Source of the DNA: Sphingorhabdus pulchriflava | Lineage (GTDB): Bacteria > Pseudomonadota > Alphaproteobacteria > Sphingomonadales > Sphingomonadaceae | Length of the DNA stretch: 64,000 nt | Assembly (NCBI RefSeq): GCF_003367235.1 | Contig: NZ_QRGP01000002.1 | Span: 124,001-188,000 of the forward strand | Direction of reading: 5' to 3' | Shown: in pieces, positions 1-8,969 of the stretch | How positions within the stretch are numbered: the stretch's first letter is position 1 | Layout of the letters: every line of letters begins with the position of its first letter | Made by a program: the position numbers and the translations under genes | Notes under the pieces: generated by a model | What the model was told of the DNA's origin: nothing | Databases searched by the model: none | The model's input: only the letters and a program-made list of their open reading frames with translations

Positions 1-1
1 T

Positions 2-235
2 GCGTTGGCAGCGGCAAAGGCGAGCGAGCCGGTACCGTTGGACATATTGCAGTCCGATGAAGCGTTGCGCGGTCGAACTGTTGCCCTGTCGGCAACCGAC
101 TATGGTCGCGACCCGATCATGGGCATTTTTGCCGGTTCGACGCATTCCAGCCTGTCAGTTTTGCGCGAAGATACTGAGCTTGGCGCGATTGCCGTGCACG
201 TACCCCGCCTTGGCTATTCGGTGACCGCTTCCTAG
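2..235 (+). CDS. C-terminal fragment of an unidentified protein (5' end outside window)
   Basis: An open frame enters the window from the left edge and stops at 233-235, leaving about 77 residues. Codon choice is like that of the neighbouring genes, so I read it as the real tail of a gene that starts upstream. The tail includes IMGIFAGSTHSSLSV and ends in GYSVTAS. I see no cofactor, metal or membrane motif and do not recognise the family. It converges on the aldehyde dehydrogenase, with only 39 bases between the two stop codons. Confidence 0.5.
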   Translation, partial: ALAAAKASEPVPLDILQSDEALRGRTVALSATDYGRDPIMGIFAGSTHSSLSVLREDTELGAIAVHVPRLGYSVTAS

Positions 236-274
236 CCGAATGGCGGGGCAATTTGTTTTTCTAACCCTGGGTCT

Positions 275-1708
275 TCAGGCTGCAGCAGCGGTGCGCTTTT
301 TCCGCACCAGCGTCTGCGCGTTGGTATATTCGAGCAACCCTTCTTCGCCGCCTTCGACGCCAAGTCCGGACTGCTTCATCCCACCAAAAGCTGCTGTCGG
401 TGACAAGTGCTGGACTTCATTGACCCAGACGGTGCCGCTCTGGATGCGCTTGGCGATTTCGAAGGCCTTGTCCTCGTCATTGCCCCAGATGGAACCGCCC
501 AGACCATATTCGGTGGCATTGGCGCGCGCTACAACATCATCATAATCGTCAAATTTAAGCAGCGGCAATACGGGGCCAAATTGCTCTTCCTGCACGATGC
601 GGCTGTCTTCAGGCGGATTGTCGAGGATGGTGACCGGAATGAAATAGCCGGGCACGTCTGACTTCTCGCCACCCATCAGGAAGGTATAGCCTTTCTCCTT
701 GGCATCGCGGATCAGGTCGAGCACACGTTCATATTGCGGGCGGTTGTTGATCGGGCCCAATCGGGTTCCCTGTTCGGAACCGTCGCCGATCTTCACGGTT
801 TTCGCATAAGCGACAATGGCATCGCGCAGCGGCTCGTAAATATCCTTGTGGACATACATGCGCTTGGTGGCGATGCAGATCTGGCCGTTGTTTCCGAACG
901 CCGCCCAGAAGAGCTGTTCGGCGACTTTTTCGACATCCACGTCGGGCATTACAATCGCAGGATCGTTGCCGCCGAGTTCGAGCGTGACCCGTTTCAGCGT
1001 GGCTGAGGCCGATTGCATGACCTTCTTGCCCGTGGCGGTTGATCCGGTGAAGCTGACCTTGTCGATATCGGGATGCGAGGTCATCCACGGCCCCAGATTG
1101 TCCCCTCCCGAGATGATATTGAGAACGCCAGCGGGCAGGATGTCCTTGATGATTTCACCCAGTTTCAACGTGGTCAGCGGGGTGAAAGGCGACGGCTTCA
1201 GCACCATGGTGTTGCCCGCGAGCAGACCGGGGCCAATCTTGAACGCGGCGAGAATCATCGGGAAATTCCAGGGCGCAATCGCCCCGACAACGCCCAAAGG
1301 CACCCGGCGCGTCTCGCTGTACCGCTCGTCGCTGTCTTCATTGACGACAACCGGCAGGTCGAGCGAGGAAGCGCCCATCAGCCAGAAGGCCGCACCGCCG
1401 ACATCAGCTTCCGCATCGGCATGCGGCTTGCCCTGTTCGGACGTCAGCAGGCGTTTGAGCGGATCGATATTGGCGAGAATGGCCTGCGCCATCGCGTTCA
1501 GATATTCGCGGCGCTTTTCGATCGGCAGTGCCGACCATGCTGGAAAAGCCGCGCGCGCTGCTGCAACGGCGCGATCCAGATCTTCAGGGGTTGCGTCGGG
1601 TGCTTGGCCGATAATCTGTTCATTGGCGGGATTGAGGACATCAAAGCTGGCGGATCCCGTTTCGAGCTTTCCACCGATCAGCATGCGATAATCTGAATCG
1701 AACTGCAT
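275..1708 (-). CDS. NAD(P)-dependent aldehyde dehydrogenase
   Basis: A 477-residue member of the aldehyde dehydrogenase superfamily, which oxidises an aldehyde to the carboxylic acid in the cytoplasm. Key residues are visible: the oxyanion Asn148 in APWNFP, the cofactor-loop FTGST at 220-224, the general base Glu244 in TLELGG and the catalytic Cys278 in GQICIA. The length is normal. A Shine-Dalgarno (AGGAG) lies about 7 bases before the ATG at 1708. It is the last gene of the minus-strand operon and starts 19 bases after the alcohol dehydrogenase stop, so it probably oxidises the aldehyde made by that enzyme. The substrate is unknown. By analogy with the terp operon it may be a terpenoid or alkyl-aryl aldehyde. 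Confidence 0.93.
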   Translation of the reverse strand: MQFDSDYRMLIGGKLETGSASFDVLNPANEQIIGQAPDATPEDLDRAVAAARAAFPAWSALPIEKRREYLNAMAQAILANIDPLKRLLTSEQGKPHADAEADVGGAAFWLMGASSLDLPVVVNEDSDERYSETRRVPLGVVGAIAPWNFPMILAAFKIGPGLLAGNTMVLKPSPFTPLTTLKLGEIIKDILPAGVLNIISGGDNLGPWMTSHPDIDKVSFTGSTATGKKVMQSASATLKRVTLELGGNDPAIVMPDVDVEKVAEQLFWAAFGNNGQICIATKRMYVHKDIYEPLRDAIVAYAKTVKIGDGSEQGTRLGPINNRPQYERVLDLIRDAKEKGYTFLMGGEKSDVPGYFIPVTILDNPPEDSRIVQEEQFGPVLPLLKFDDYDDVVARANATEYGLGGSIWGNDEDKAFEIAKRIQSGTVWVNEVQHLSPTAAFGGMKQSGLGVEGGEEGLLEYTNAQTLVRKKRTAAAA

Positions 1709-1727
1709 TGTCTCTCTCCTCTGTCGC

Positions 1728-2843
1728 TTAGGGCAGCAACACCACCTTGATGCATTCGCCGCGCGCCTGTGCCGCTATGGCTTCGTTGATTTCGTCCAGT
1801 TTGAACGTCCGGATAAGCTTGTCAAACGGGAATCGCCCTGCGGCATGGTGTGCGAGCAGTTCGGGGATGAAGCTTTGCGGATCACTGTCGCCTTCGATTA
1901 TGCCGATGATGCGAAGACCGGGTGTCATCAGCGCGGAGATATTAACGCTGATGCTGTCGGTCGGTTCCTTTGGAACGCCGACCAACCCGATCGCGCCATG
2001 ACTGCCTAGAGCGGCAAAGCCAGCTTCGATCACGCTGACCACGCCGCTGCTATCAAAGGCGAAATCGAGGCCTTCGGGAACGATGGCGCGCAAGGCTTCG
2101 GTCAGGTCGCCCGCTGCTGGGTCGATGACATGGGTTGCGCCCAGCTCCAGCGCGACTTCGCGCCGTGACGGCATGGGTTCGACAAGGATGATTGTGCTGC
2201 AGCCTTGGATGACCGCACTCATCACCGCCGCCAAGCCGACCGGGCCGCCGCCAAAAATGGCTATGGTCGAACCTGCGTGGCAAGCTAGCGAACGCATCAC
2301 ACCGCCAGCCCCGGTCTGGAAGCCACAACCGAGCGGGCCGAGCAGTTCGAGCGGAGCTTTTGTTTCCCCGACCTTCACGACATTGCATGCGCGCGTGATG
2401 GCATGGCTGGCGAAAGAAGATTGCCCGAAGAAATGCGATCCGATCCGCTCGTCGCCCGAACAGCAAGCAGTGGAACCATCCTCCAGACGGACGCCTGCGT
2501 AGTTCAGGGGAACGAAGCTGCGGCAATAGCTGGGCAAGCCTTCGTCGCAGCGCGGGCAATTCCCGCAGCTTGAAAAGCCTAGCACGACCTTATCACCAAC
2601 CGCGAGTCCGGTTACGCCTTCGCCCAGAGCCTCGACTATGCCTGAGCCTTCATGGCCGAGCACGGCGGGCAGCGTATAAGGTGCGAACTGGTCGCGGAAA
2701 ATCAGGTCGGTGTGGCACAGGCCGACGCCCGCAATCTTGACGAGCACTTCGCCGGCGCGCGGTGCTTCGACACTGACCGGCTCGATCGAGAAGTCTCCCT
2801 TGGGAATGCGGGCAACCGCCGCCACTGCCTCTGTCATATTCAA
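1728..2843 (-). CDS. Zinc-dependent alcohol dehydrogenase (MDR family)
   Basis: A 371-residue medium-chain zinc alcohol dehydrogenase of the class III / benzyl-alcohol dehydrogenase type. Catalytic zinc ligands are Cys43 (GLCHTD), His64 (GHEGSG) and Cys173 (LGCGFQTGAG). The structural zinc loop has Cys93, Cys96, Cys99 and Cys107. The Rossmann motif GGGPVG is at 198-203. It should oxidise a primary or aryl alcohol to the aldehyde with NAD+. It lies 27 bases after the rubredoxin gene and just before the aldehyde dehydrogenase, which places it between P450 hydroxylation and final oxidation to an acid. The family and zinc sites are seen directly; the substrate is inferred only from context. Confidence 0.93.
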   Translation of the reverse strand: MNMTEAVAAVARIPKGDFSIEPVSVEAPRAGEVLVKIAGVGLCHTDLIFRDQFAPYTLPAVLGHEGSGIVEALGEGVTGLAVGDKVVLGFSSCGNCPRCDEGLPSYCRSFVPLNYAGVRLEDGSTACCSGDERIGSHFFGQSSFASHAITRACNVVKVGETKAPLELLGPLGCGFQTGAGGVMRSLACHAGSTIAIFGGGPVGLAAVMSAVIQGCSTIILVEPMPSRREVALELGATHVIDPAAGDLTEALRAIVPEGLDFAFDSSGVVSVIEAGFAALGSHGAIGLVGVPKEPTDSISVNISALMTPGLRIIGIIEGDSDPQSFIPELLAHHAAGRFPFDKLIRTFKLDEINEAIAAQARGECIKVVLLP

Positions 2844-2870
2844 CCTCTCCTCTTGCCGCGTTCGGCCTTT

Positions 2871-3044
2871 TCACATCTCGCCAAAGTTGGCCTTCGATGC
2901 ACCGCATTGCGGGCAGAACCAGTCATCGGGAATATCTTCCCAGCGTGTGCCGGGAGGAATACCGTCTTCGGGTAATCCCAACGCCTCGTCATAGCGAAAG
3001 CCGCACTTGCCGCAGCGATGAACGGCATATTCCGGCTCGCTCAT
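2871..3044 (-). CDS. Rubredoxin, translationally coupled to the P450
   Basis: A 57-residue protein, short enough to be missed by length filters. It carries the two rubredoxin knuckles, Cys11-x2-Cys14-Gly and Cys44-Pro-x-Cys47-Gly, which bind one iron. Between them are the usual acidic and aromatic residues ([17 protein letters not shown] region). Its ATG overlaps the P450 stop as ATGA at 3041-3044, so the two are probably translated together. Rubredoxins pass single electrons. The tight coupling suggests this one feeds the P450, where [2Fe-2S] ferredoxins are the usual partners. Rubredoxins normally serve AlkB-type hydroxylases, so the pairing is unusual. No rubredoxin reductase lies in the operon; a generic reductase would have to act from elsewhere. 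Confidence 0.93.
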   Translation of the reverse strand: MSEPEYAVHRCGKCGFRYDEALGLPEDGIPPGTRWEDIPDDWFCPQCGASKANFGEM

Positions 3045-4330
3045 GCTCTTTCAACCTCGAAACGGATCGGCACCGATTTGGGCCCGCAGACAAATTCCGA
3101 TTCCGCCATGCGAGGTTCGCCGGTGAGCTCGACCGATTTCAGGCGCGGAATGATTTCCTTCCACAGCGCAATCATCTCCATCCGCGCGAGGTGGATGCCA
3201 AGGCAGGTGTGTCCGCCAAAGCCGAAACCGACATGGCGGTTGGGCGAGCGGCGATGGTCGAAGGTGAATGGATCCGGAAAGGCGTCTTCATCGCGGTTCG
3301 CAGAGAGGTACGACAGATAAACGAGATCGCCTTTCCGGATGGTCCTTCCCTTGATTTCATAATCCTGTGTGGCGGAACGGACGAACTGCTGGACCGGGCT
3401 GGCCCAGCGGATGGTTTCCTCGACAAAGCCGGGGATCAGATCGGGATTGGCTTTCAAGTCAGCCAATATGTCGGGGCGCATCGCCAACTGCCACATGCCA
3501 TGGCCGGTTGTGGCAGCGGTGGTGTCATGTCCCGCGGTAGAAGCGATGATGAAATAGGAGATAAGCGCGCGATGCTCCATCGGCCCGCCGTCGATCTTGC
3601 CATTGGCGATGACCGAGGCCAGATCGTGGCGCGGGCATTGCTGCCGGTCTGCGATCATCGGCTGATAATATTTCTCGAATTCTTCGAACACGATGCCCCA
3701 GGTGCGGGTGATTTCCTGCGGGTCGGTCAGGTCGGAACCGGGCCGCTTCAGATCGGGATCAGCATAGGTGAACAGCCACTGCGTCAGTTCCAGCATCTTC
3801 GCATGGTCGGCCTCGGGAACGCCGATCAGGTCGAGGACAACTTTCAAAGGATAGAGAAACGCTATTTCGGCCGCGAAATCGCATTCGGGGGCAAGGCTGA
3901 TCAATTTGTCGGCAAAAATTTTGGCGGTCGCTTCCACGCCCGGTAACGCAGCCTTGATGCCGTCGAGCGAAAACGCCCCCGAACAAACCGAGCGATATTT
4001 CTGGTGCTCGGGCGGGTCGAGCTGGACGAGCGAACGGAAGATGTTCGATTGGCCACCGGTATATTGTTTCACCAGCTCTTCGCCTGCCTGGCTGATTAGC
4101 GTCTTTGAACGGTCGCCGCCGTGGAAAATTTCATCTTGCCGCGCGATTTCGCGCAGGTCGGCATATTTGGTCACGATCCAGTGCGGGTCATAGCCGGGAA
4201 CTTCGACTTGGGAGAGCGGATAGTCTTTGCGAAGCCGGGTGAAGATGGCGTGGACATCGTCCCTGTTGGCAAAAGTTGCCGGGTTGAATGCGGGCGCCAC
4301 CAATTCGGGCGGAATCATCGTTTCGGACAT
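3041..4330 (-). CDS. Cytochrome P450 monooxygenase (bacterial class I, CYP108-like)
   Basis: A 429-residue soluble P450. Visible landmarks are the I-helix oxygen-activation motif AGHDTT at 266-271, the ExxR pair Glu305/Arg308 in EETIRW, and the heme loop [10 protein letters not shown] with the thiolate Cys376. No membrane anchor is present. It should hydroxylate a hydrophobic substrate using two electrons from a small iron-sulfur or rubredoxin partner. The general look resembles CYP108 (P450terp), but this is recall, not a computed alignment. It starts 23 bases after the AraC gene and ends in an ATGA overlap with rubredoxin. The alcohol and aldehyde dehydrogenases downstream would oxidise its product. 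Confidence 0.93.
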   Translation of the reverse strand: MSETMIPPELVAPAFNPATFANRDDVHAIFTRLRKDYPLSQVEVPGYDPHWIVTKYADLREIARQDEIFHGGDRSKTLISQAGEELVKQYTGGQSNIFRSLVQLDPPEHQKYRSVCSGAFSLDGIKAALPGVEATAKIFADKLISLAPECDFAAEIAFLYPLKVVLDLIGVPEADHAKMLELTQWLFTYADPDLKRPGSDLTDPQEITRTWGIVFEEFEKYYQPMIADRQQCPRHDLASVIANGKIDGGPMEHRALISYFIIASTAGHDTTAATTGHGMWQLAMRPDILADLKANPDLIPGFVEETIRWASPVQQFVRSATQDYEIKGRTIRKGDLVYLSYLSANRDEDAFPDPFTFDHRRSPNRHVGFGFGGHTCLGIHLARMEMIALWKEIIPRLKSVELTGEPRMAESEFVCGPKSVPIRFEVERA

Positions 4331-4353
4331 ATCAGGCTCTCCATAGGAAAAGG

Positions 4354-5235
4354 TTAGCCTGCCCCCGCCCGGCGACGCTGATCGCGATATTCGCTGGGTG
4401 CGATGCCCGCATATTGGCGGAAAGCGCGGCTGAAATGGCTTTGGCTCTGGAAACCGGTCGCTTCGGATAAGGCCGCAAGCGTCAAATCGGTTTGCACGAG
4501 CATCTGTTGTGCCCGGTCGAGCCGGGCCTTCATCACATATTGGTGCGGCGTAATGCCTGTCGCTTTTTTGAAGATGCGGCAGAAATGCGGTGGCGTAACC
4601 CCTGCGGTTGCCGCCATTTCCTCAAGGCTATGTTCGTCGGCGGGGTTCGCCAATATGGCGTTCATCACCTTGTGTAGCCGGTAAGCAGAAAAATCGCTGA
4701 CCGGGATTTCGGTCGGGTTGCCATGCGCAGGAGGGCCAGCAAGGATATGCGCCTTGAGCGCATTGACCATCGCTGCGACATAATGTTCGCGCTCGTCGGC
4801 ATCGGGTGCATATAGTTCCGACAAGATTTGCCGGGTGAGGGCAACTCCCAGCGGATCGGCAAAGGCGAAACGCAATTTGCTGAACTGCTCGGTCGCCGAG
4901 ATGTTTTTGAGCAGATCGGACAAAACCGAGAGCGTCACCGCATCCAGTTCACCATCGACGAGCCAACCGCTGGGCATCCCCGATGGCTGGATGGTGGCGC
5001 AGCCGGGAATCGAGCTCGACTGGCTCCAGCCGTCCTTATCCCACGTCTTGATCTGTGGCTTTCCCGATATGTGGACGATGAACATGGGGTCGGGCAAAGG
5101 CGGTAGGGCATAGCTGCCGACAAATTGTCGCCAGCGGCACAGCGACCAGCCCTCTCCTATCGACCCCATTTCCACGTCGGGCGCGCGGCCCAGCACGTCA
5201 CATATGATCGCGCGATTATCCCAATGCGTCGCCAT
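4354..5235 (-). CDS. AraC-family transcriptional regulator
   Basis: A 293-residue regulator with a divergent N-terminal sensing domain and a C-terminal double helix-turn-helix at roughly 190-288. Diagnostic parts are the first HTH (SLEEMAATAGVTPPHFCRIF) and the second (ATGFQSQSHFSRAFRQYAG) followed by PSEYR. Being first in the P450 operon, 23 bases ahead of it, it most likely controls the operon and perhaps its own transcription in response to the substrate or a product. A purine-rich Shine-Dalgarno (AAGGAGAGAGG on the minus strand) precedes the ATG. The effector is unknown. Confidence 0.9.
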   Translation of the reverse strand: MATHWDNRAIICDVLGRAPDVEMGSIGEGWSLCRWRQFVGSYALPPLPDPMFIVHISGKPQIKTWDKDGWSQSSSIPGCATIQPSGMPSGWLVDGELDAVTLSVLSDLLKNISATEQFSKLRFAFADPLGVALTRQILSELYAPDADEREHYVAAMVNALKAHILAGPPAHGNPTEIPVSDFSAYRLHKVMNAILANPADEHSLEEMAATAGVTPPHFCRIFKKATGITPHQYVMKARLDRAQQMLVQTDLTLAALSEATGFQSQSHFSRAFRQYAGIAPSEYRDQRRRAGAG

Positions 5236-5332
5236 CAGCCTCTCTCCTTCACTCCTGAGGAGAGCTTAGCCAGCTTGCGCGCGGACGGAAGCCCGAAACG
5301 CAAGATGGAAGCAAGGCGACGCATCGGATACA

Positions 5333-7549
5333 TCAGAAGGCGGCGCGTACCGAGATTCCATAAGTGCGCGGTGCGCCGGGCACGAGGAAGTTGTAAGGAA
5401 AGCCTGCGCCACGAAGATCGAGGCCGTAGCCATAGACCTTTTTGTTGAACAGATTGTTCCCCCACGCTCGCACGGTGAAACTGTCATTCGACCAGCCGAG
5501 CGAAGCGTTGACCTTTGCAAATCCCTTTTGCTGCAGCTCCGAATTGACCTGTGGCGAGCCGACGGCGTTGATCGTATTGAACGGTGAGAAATATTGCCGA
5601 CTTGCGTAGTTCACATTGGGCGAGAAGGTCAGCTTTCCGCCTCCCAGTTCCGCCACATCCCAGTCAAAGCCAGCCTGTGCCGTCAGCTTTGGCGAGAAGG
5701 GAAGGTCATTGCCGGACAGATCAGTACCCTGAAGGGTCAGCTCTTTATACTTGGTTTGCAAAAGGCCGAGCGCAAAGTTGAGTGAAAAGCCGTCAGACGG
5801 TTTGACTGTCGCTTCCAGCTCTGCACCATAGACTTCGGACTTGGGCGTGTTGACCAGGAAGGAGACCGGCCCGGGCCGCGTATCCTGTAGCTGCTGGTTA
5901 GTGTAGTCATAGTAGAACAGCGCAGCTGCCAGCGTCAAAACCCGGTCGAAATAGCGACCCTTGAAGCCCAGTTCATAGGCGTTGACTCTTTCAGGCTCGA
6001 TATAGCTGATGCCAGCTGACGAGGTGTAGCCGCCACCATTGACCGCCCCGGCGCGATAGCCCCGGTTGAAACTGGCGTAGAGCAAACTGTCATCGGGAAG
6101 AGTGTAGCTGAGCGCGATGCGCCCCGTCAGCGCATTATTGGTATCGCGCAATGCGATCCTCGCGGCAGGATCATAGGCACAGGTGCCAGCAGGTGTCGCA
6201 CAAGGTACGGTCGTTGCAATCGGCGTTGGTGCATCATCAACCGTTCCAAGGAACAGGAAAGCGAAAGCATCATCATAACGCGATTTGTCCTTGGTGTAGC
6301 GGGCGCCCACTGTCAGCACGAGTTGGTCTGTCAGGTTGATGTCACCCTGCGCAAAGACCGCATAGGATTTCCGCACTTGCCTATAATGCTGATAGAAACC
6401 GCCTGCGGGCGGGAGCGGCAGGTTGAACTGGTTGTCGGTAATGTTCCGGTCCCAGCCATAAAATACTCCGCCGACCAGATTGAGCGTATCGCTGCTATAG
6501 TTGAGCCGCATTTCCTGACTGAATTGGCGGTATTTCGATTGCCAGGTGATGTCGAGAATATCGAGCGGTGAGCCATCGGCTGCCTGCTGCAAATCCTGCT
6601 TGCCGCCATCATAGGATGTGATTGATGTCAGACGAACCGCTTCGGACAGATCGACGCCGACCGTTCCAGAAAAACCCCAGGCATCGGTATTGTTGTCTCC
6701 GACGCGGCTTTCATTTGTCTCGAAAAAGCCCAGTCCGGTGCGGAAGGCGCCGAGCCCATGTACCCCGGCCTGCGTGCCACGGTCGCGTCCGCCATAGGCT
6801 TTTAGAACGATGTCGAGACCGCCATCGCCGGGCTTGATGCGCAATGTTGCACGGCCTTGCAATGTGTCGACCGAATTGGGGTCGCGTCCGCCGGCGAACA
6901 GGTTTTTCATCTGTCCATCGCTCTTGGCATAATTCACTGCGAGCCGAAGGCCGATACTGTCTTCACTCAACGTGGTTTCGACGGCAGCCTTGCCAGTGAA
7001 TGCATCAAAATTGCCATAGCCCAGTTCAACATAGCCGTTGGAACCGCTAAGCGACGGTTTCCGGGTGATGAAATTGACGGCACCGCCGGTTGTGTTCCGT
7101 CCGAACAGCGTGCCTTGCGGCCCACGCAGCACTTCAATCCGGTCAAGATCGAACAGCCCCATGCCATGGCTGGTGCGCGGGGCGAGATAAACATCGTCGA
7201 TATAAACACCGACGGGCGAAGCCTGGTTTGAATTATACTCATTGGCAACGCCGATTCCGCGAAGTGAGAAATTGGGCTGGGTGTTGCCGAACGGGCTGTT
7301 TATCTGAAGGTTGGGAACGGCTGCAGCCAGTTCGGACGAATTGTCGATACCCTTTTGCGCCAGATCGTCGCCGCCCAATGCCGAAACGGCAAGTGGCACA
7401 TCGAGCAGTGATTGTTCCCGGCGCTGGGCAGTAACGACGATTTCGTCATCATTGTTTGCGCCATCAGAAGTTTCCTGCGCCAGAGCTGTTGTTGATGTCG
7501 ACGCCAGCAATGCAGCAAGCGCAGTTATCCCTTGCGAAAATCCCCTCAT
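5333..7549 (-). CDS. TonB-dependent outer-membrane receptor, linked to the P450 operon
   Basis: A 738-residue receptor with an N-terminal signal peptide ending TTALAQ, a Ton-box-like segment (DDEIVVTAQRR), a plug domain with VLRGPQGTLFGRNTTGGAVN, and a beta-barrel ending in RAAF, whose terminal Phe suits BAM insertion. I chose the ATG at 7547-7549. An earlier in-frame ATG at 7564 lies in the purine-rich GGAGGAGGAGAGG, which reads as the Shine-Dalgarno of the later start. In sphingomonads such receptors often import hydrophobic carbon sources, and this one sits 97 bases ahead of the regulator-P450 operon on the same strand. The shared substrate is an inference. Confidence 0.93.
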   Translation of the reverse strand: MRGFSQGITALAALLASTSTTALAQETSDGANNDDEIVVTAQRREQSLLDVPLAVSALGGDDLAQKGIDNSSELAAAVPNLQINSPFGNTQPNFSLRGIGVANEYNSNQASPVGVYIDDVYLAPRTSHGMGLFDLDRIEVLRGPQGTLFGRNTTGGAVNFITRKPSLSGSNGYVELGYGNFDAFTGKAAVETTLSEDSIGLRLAVNYAKSDGQMKNLFAGGRDPNSVDTLQGRATLRIKPGDGGLDIVLKAYGGRDRGTQAGVHGLGAFRTGLGFFETNESRVGDNNTDAWGFSGTVGVDLSEAVRLTSITSYDGGKQDLQQAADGSPLDILDITWQSKYRQFSQEMRLNYSSDTLNLVGGVFYGWDRNITDNQFNLPLPPAGGFYQHYRQVRKSYAVFAQGDINLTDQLVLTVGARYTKDKSRYDDAFAFLFLGTVDDAPTPIATTVPCATPAGTCAYDPAARIALRDTNNALTGRIALSYTLPDDSLLYASFNRGYRAGAVNGGGYTSSAGISYIEPERVNAYELGFKGRYFDRVLTLAAALFYYDYTNQQLQDTRPGPVSFLVNTPKSEVYGAELEATVKPSDGFSLNFALGLLQTKYKELTLQGTDLSGNDLPFSPKLTAQAGFDWDVAELGGGKLTFSPNVNYASRQYFSPFNTINAVGSPQVNSELQQKGFAKVNASLGWSNDSFTVRAWGNNLFNKKVYGYGLDLRGAGFPYNFLVPGAPRTYGISVRAAF

Positions 7550-8303
7550 CCTCTCCTCCTCCATATGGCGCTCCTACGCCAGTGTTGGAGGTGTTAGGGA
7601 CGATTACGTGACTTTGCTTTAGATGGCGTTGTTCGCAGATTTGACATTTCTTGCGCAAACTAGGGGCAGCATGTTCGGCCCCGAAAAATCGGTTCCATGC
7701 AGAAATGGAGCATACAAATCGCGCCCAAATGATTGCAACTGGCTAATGCAATGCGTTTTTGAGGAAGCTGGTGCCGCTTACGTGACTCGAACACATGACG
7801 CCATCATTACGAATATGACCAACGCGTTCTGAGAAGCCCAGAAAATCGAAGCATTTCGGGAGGCAAAGTTGAAGCTAAACGCCAAGACCCATTAGGTTCC
7901 TAAACTCGGCGAAAAGCAGAATTGCACCGTTAACTTTCAAAGCTGCTATCATTGACCGCTAACTCCATCAAAATCAGCATTCGATCTGCGCACATGAGTT
8001 AATGAATTTCTTTTGGTCGAAGCCTGAAAGTGTCCTTAAACAGTACAATTAGCCTTGGCGCATTCGCTGGACAGTCAATCGCCAGTTCACGAAAGCCGCG
8101 GAATTCCGGGGATTTGTAACGCCACGTCAATTTACGCAAAGGCAAATATGTCACATGGAATAAAACTTTAGGTCTAGAAATACCCCAAAAGGCCTATTAA
8201 CACCTTGTTAACTAACGGGGGTGAGTCGGGTCGTGACTCCCATCTATCAACGCTGAAGCTTCGAAAAAAATAACGAAGAGGCGAGGCGCGAAAAGGGGGT
8301 GTC
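7550..8303. other. AT-rich 754-base intergenic region between receptor and pilus genes
   Basis: No convincing gene is present; the short open frames lack ribosome sites and family motifs. The stretch must hold the minus-strand receptor promoter near its left end and the pilus promoter near its right end. It contains the tRNA-Thr 3'-half copy at 7767-7814. Base composition falls sharply to the right of that copy, with AT-rich runs around 7840-8060 and 8140-8210. This is consistent with foreign DNA starting there. Confidence 0.6.
7767..7814 (-). repeat. Truncated copy of tRNA-Thr(CGT) 3' half (att-like repeat)
   Basis: Bases 7767-7814 match 14786-14833 with two differences (7795 and 7800), 46 of 48 identical by eye. 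The copy covers the CCA end, acceptor 3' strand, T arm, variable loop and the 3' side of the anticodon arm, then diverges. It lacks the D arm and the 5' acceptor strand, so it cannot be a working tRNA. Its orientation is the same as the intact gene. Confidence 0.85.
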
Positions 8304-8828
8304 ATGCGGGGCTTTCTGCTTGCCTGCGTAGCTGCGCTTGTGTCGGTGCCTGCTTTTGCAGGCGAAGTACAAAGTGCTCGGTCTATCGATATTGCTGTCA
8401 ACGGCACGATTCCGGCGCAATGCGCGATCGGTGCAATTGCCGATTTGGATTTTGGCGATCTGGAACGGCGTGGGCTCGGCATCAGAACGCCCGTTGCCTT
8501 CAGTTGCAACCTACCATTCAATATGACCATCAAGAGTGCAAACGGCGCACTTACCCACGCGTCTATGCCACGCGGACAGGGCCCCTTTGGCGGCCAGCTC
8601 CCCTATACCCTGGGTGTACAAATGCCGGTTCGGCATCCCGCAGTCCAGATGGTCAGCCGCACATTCGACAGCCGCCAGCTGCTGTCTGGCGGGGTCATTT
8701 CCAGCAACGGCGGCATTGCGACCGACAATATGCTGCTCTCGGTCGAACTGGGAACGCCCAGTGGCGAGGCCGGGCTGCTGGCAGGCGAATATTCGGAGAC
8801 GATCACGATCACCGTGACTCCGATTTGA
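8304..8828 (+). CDS. Chaperone-usher pilin-like subunit (spore coat U / SCPU type)
   Basis: A 174-residue secreted protein. The signal peptide ends near VPAFA, and the mature part has one Cys in TIPAQCAIG and one in FSCNLP, the likely intradomain disulfide of an Ig-like pilin. The end (EYSETITITVTPI) matches the last beta strand of SCPU-type subunits. Such subunits are incomplete Ig folds finished by a donor strand from the chaperone or the next subunit. It is the first gene of the pilus cluster, 490 bases after the tRNA fragment. Its place in the fibre is unknown. Confidence 0.7.
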   Translation: MRGFLLACVAALVSVPAFAGEVQSARSIDIAVNGTIPAQCAIGAIADLDFGDLERRGLGIRTPVAFSCNLPFNMTIKSANGALTHASMPRGQGPFGGQLPYTLGVQMPVRHPAVQMVSRTFDSRQLLSGGVISSNGGIATDNMLLSVELGTPSGEAGLLAGEYSETITITVTPI

Positions 8829-8969
8829 GTTTCGTCCGGGGGGCAATTCCACGGGCGAAGAATAAGCCAATGGGGCAGGCATCGATGTCCCAGCGGCGTG
8901 CGACTCTCACGATGCGAATAGACGCCGCGTACGGGAAACCGGAACCGGCAGAAATGAAGGAAGAAAGCT

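Noticed and set aside
7767-7814. A second tRNA-Thr gene
   Set aside because: Only the 3' half is present; the D arm and 5' acceptor strand are missing, so no cloverleaf can form. Kept as an att-like repeat.
7623-7832. A 69-codon open frame in the receptor-pilus intergenic region
   Set aside because: It runs through the tRNA fragment, has no family motif and no ribosome-binding site.
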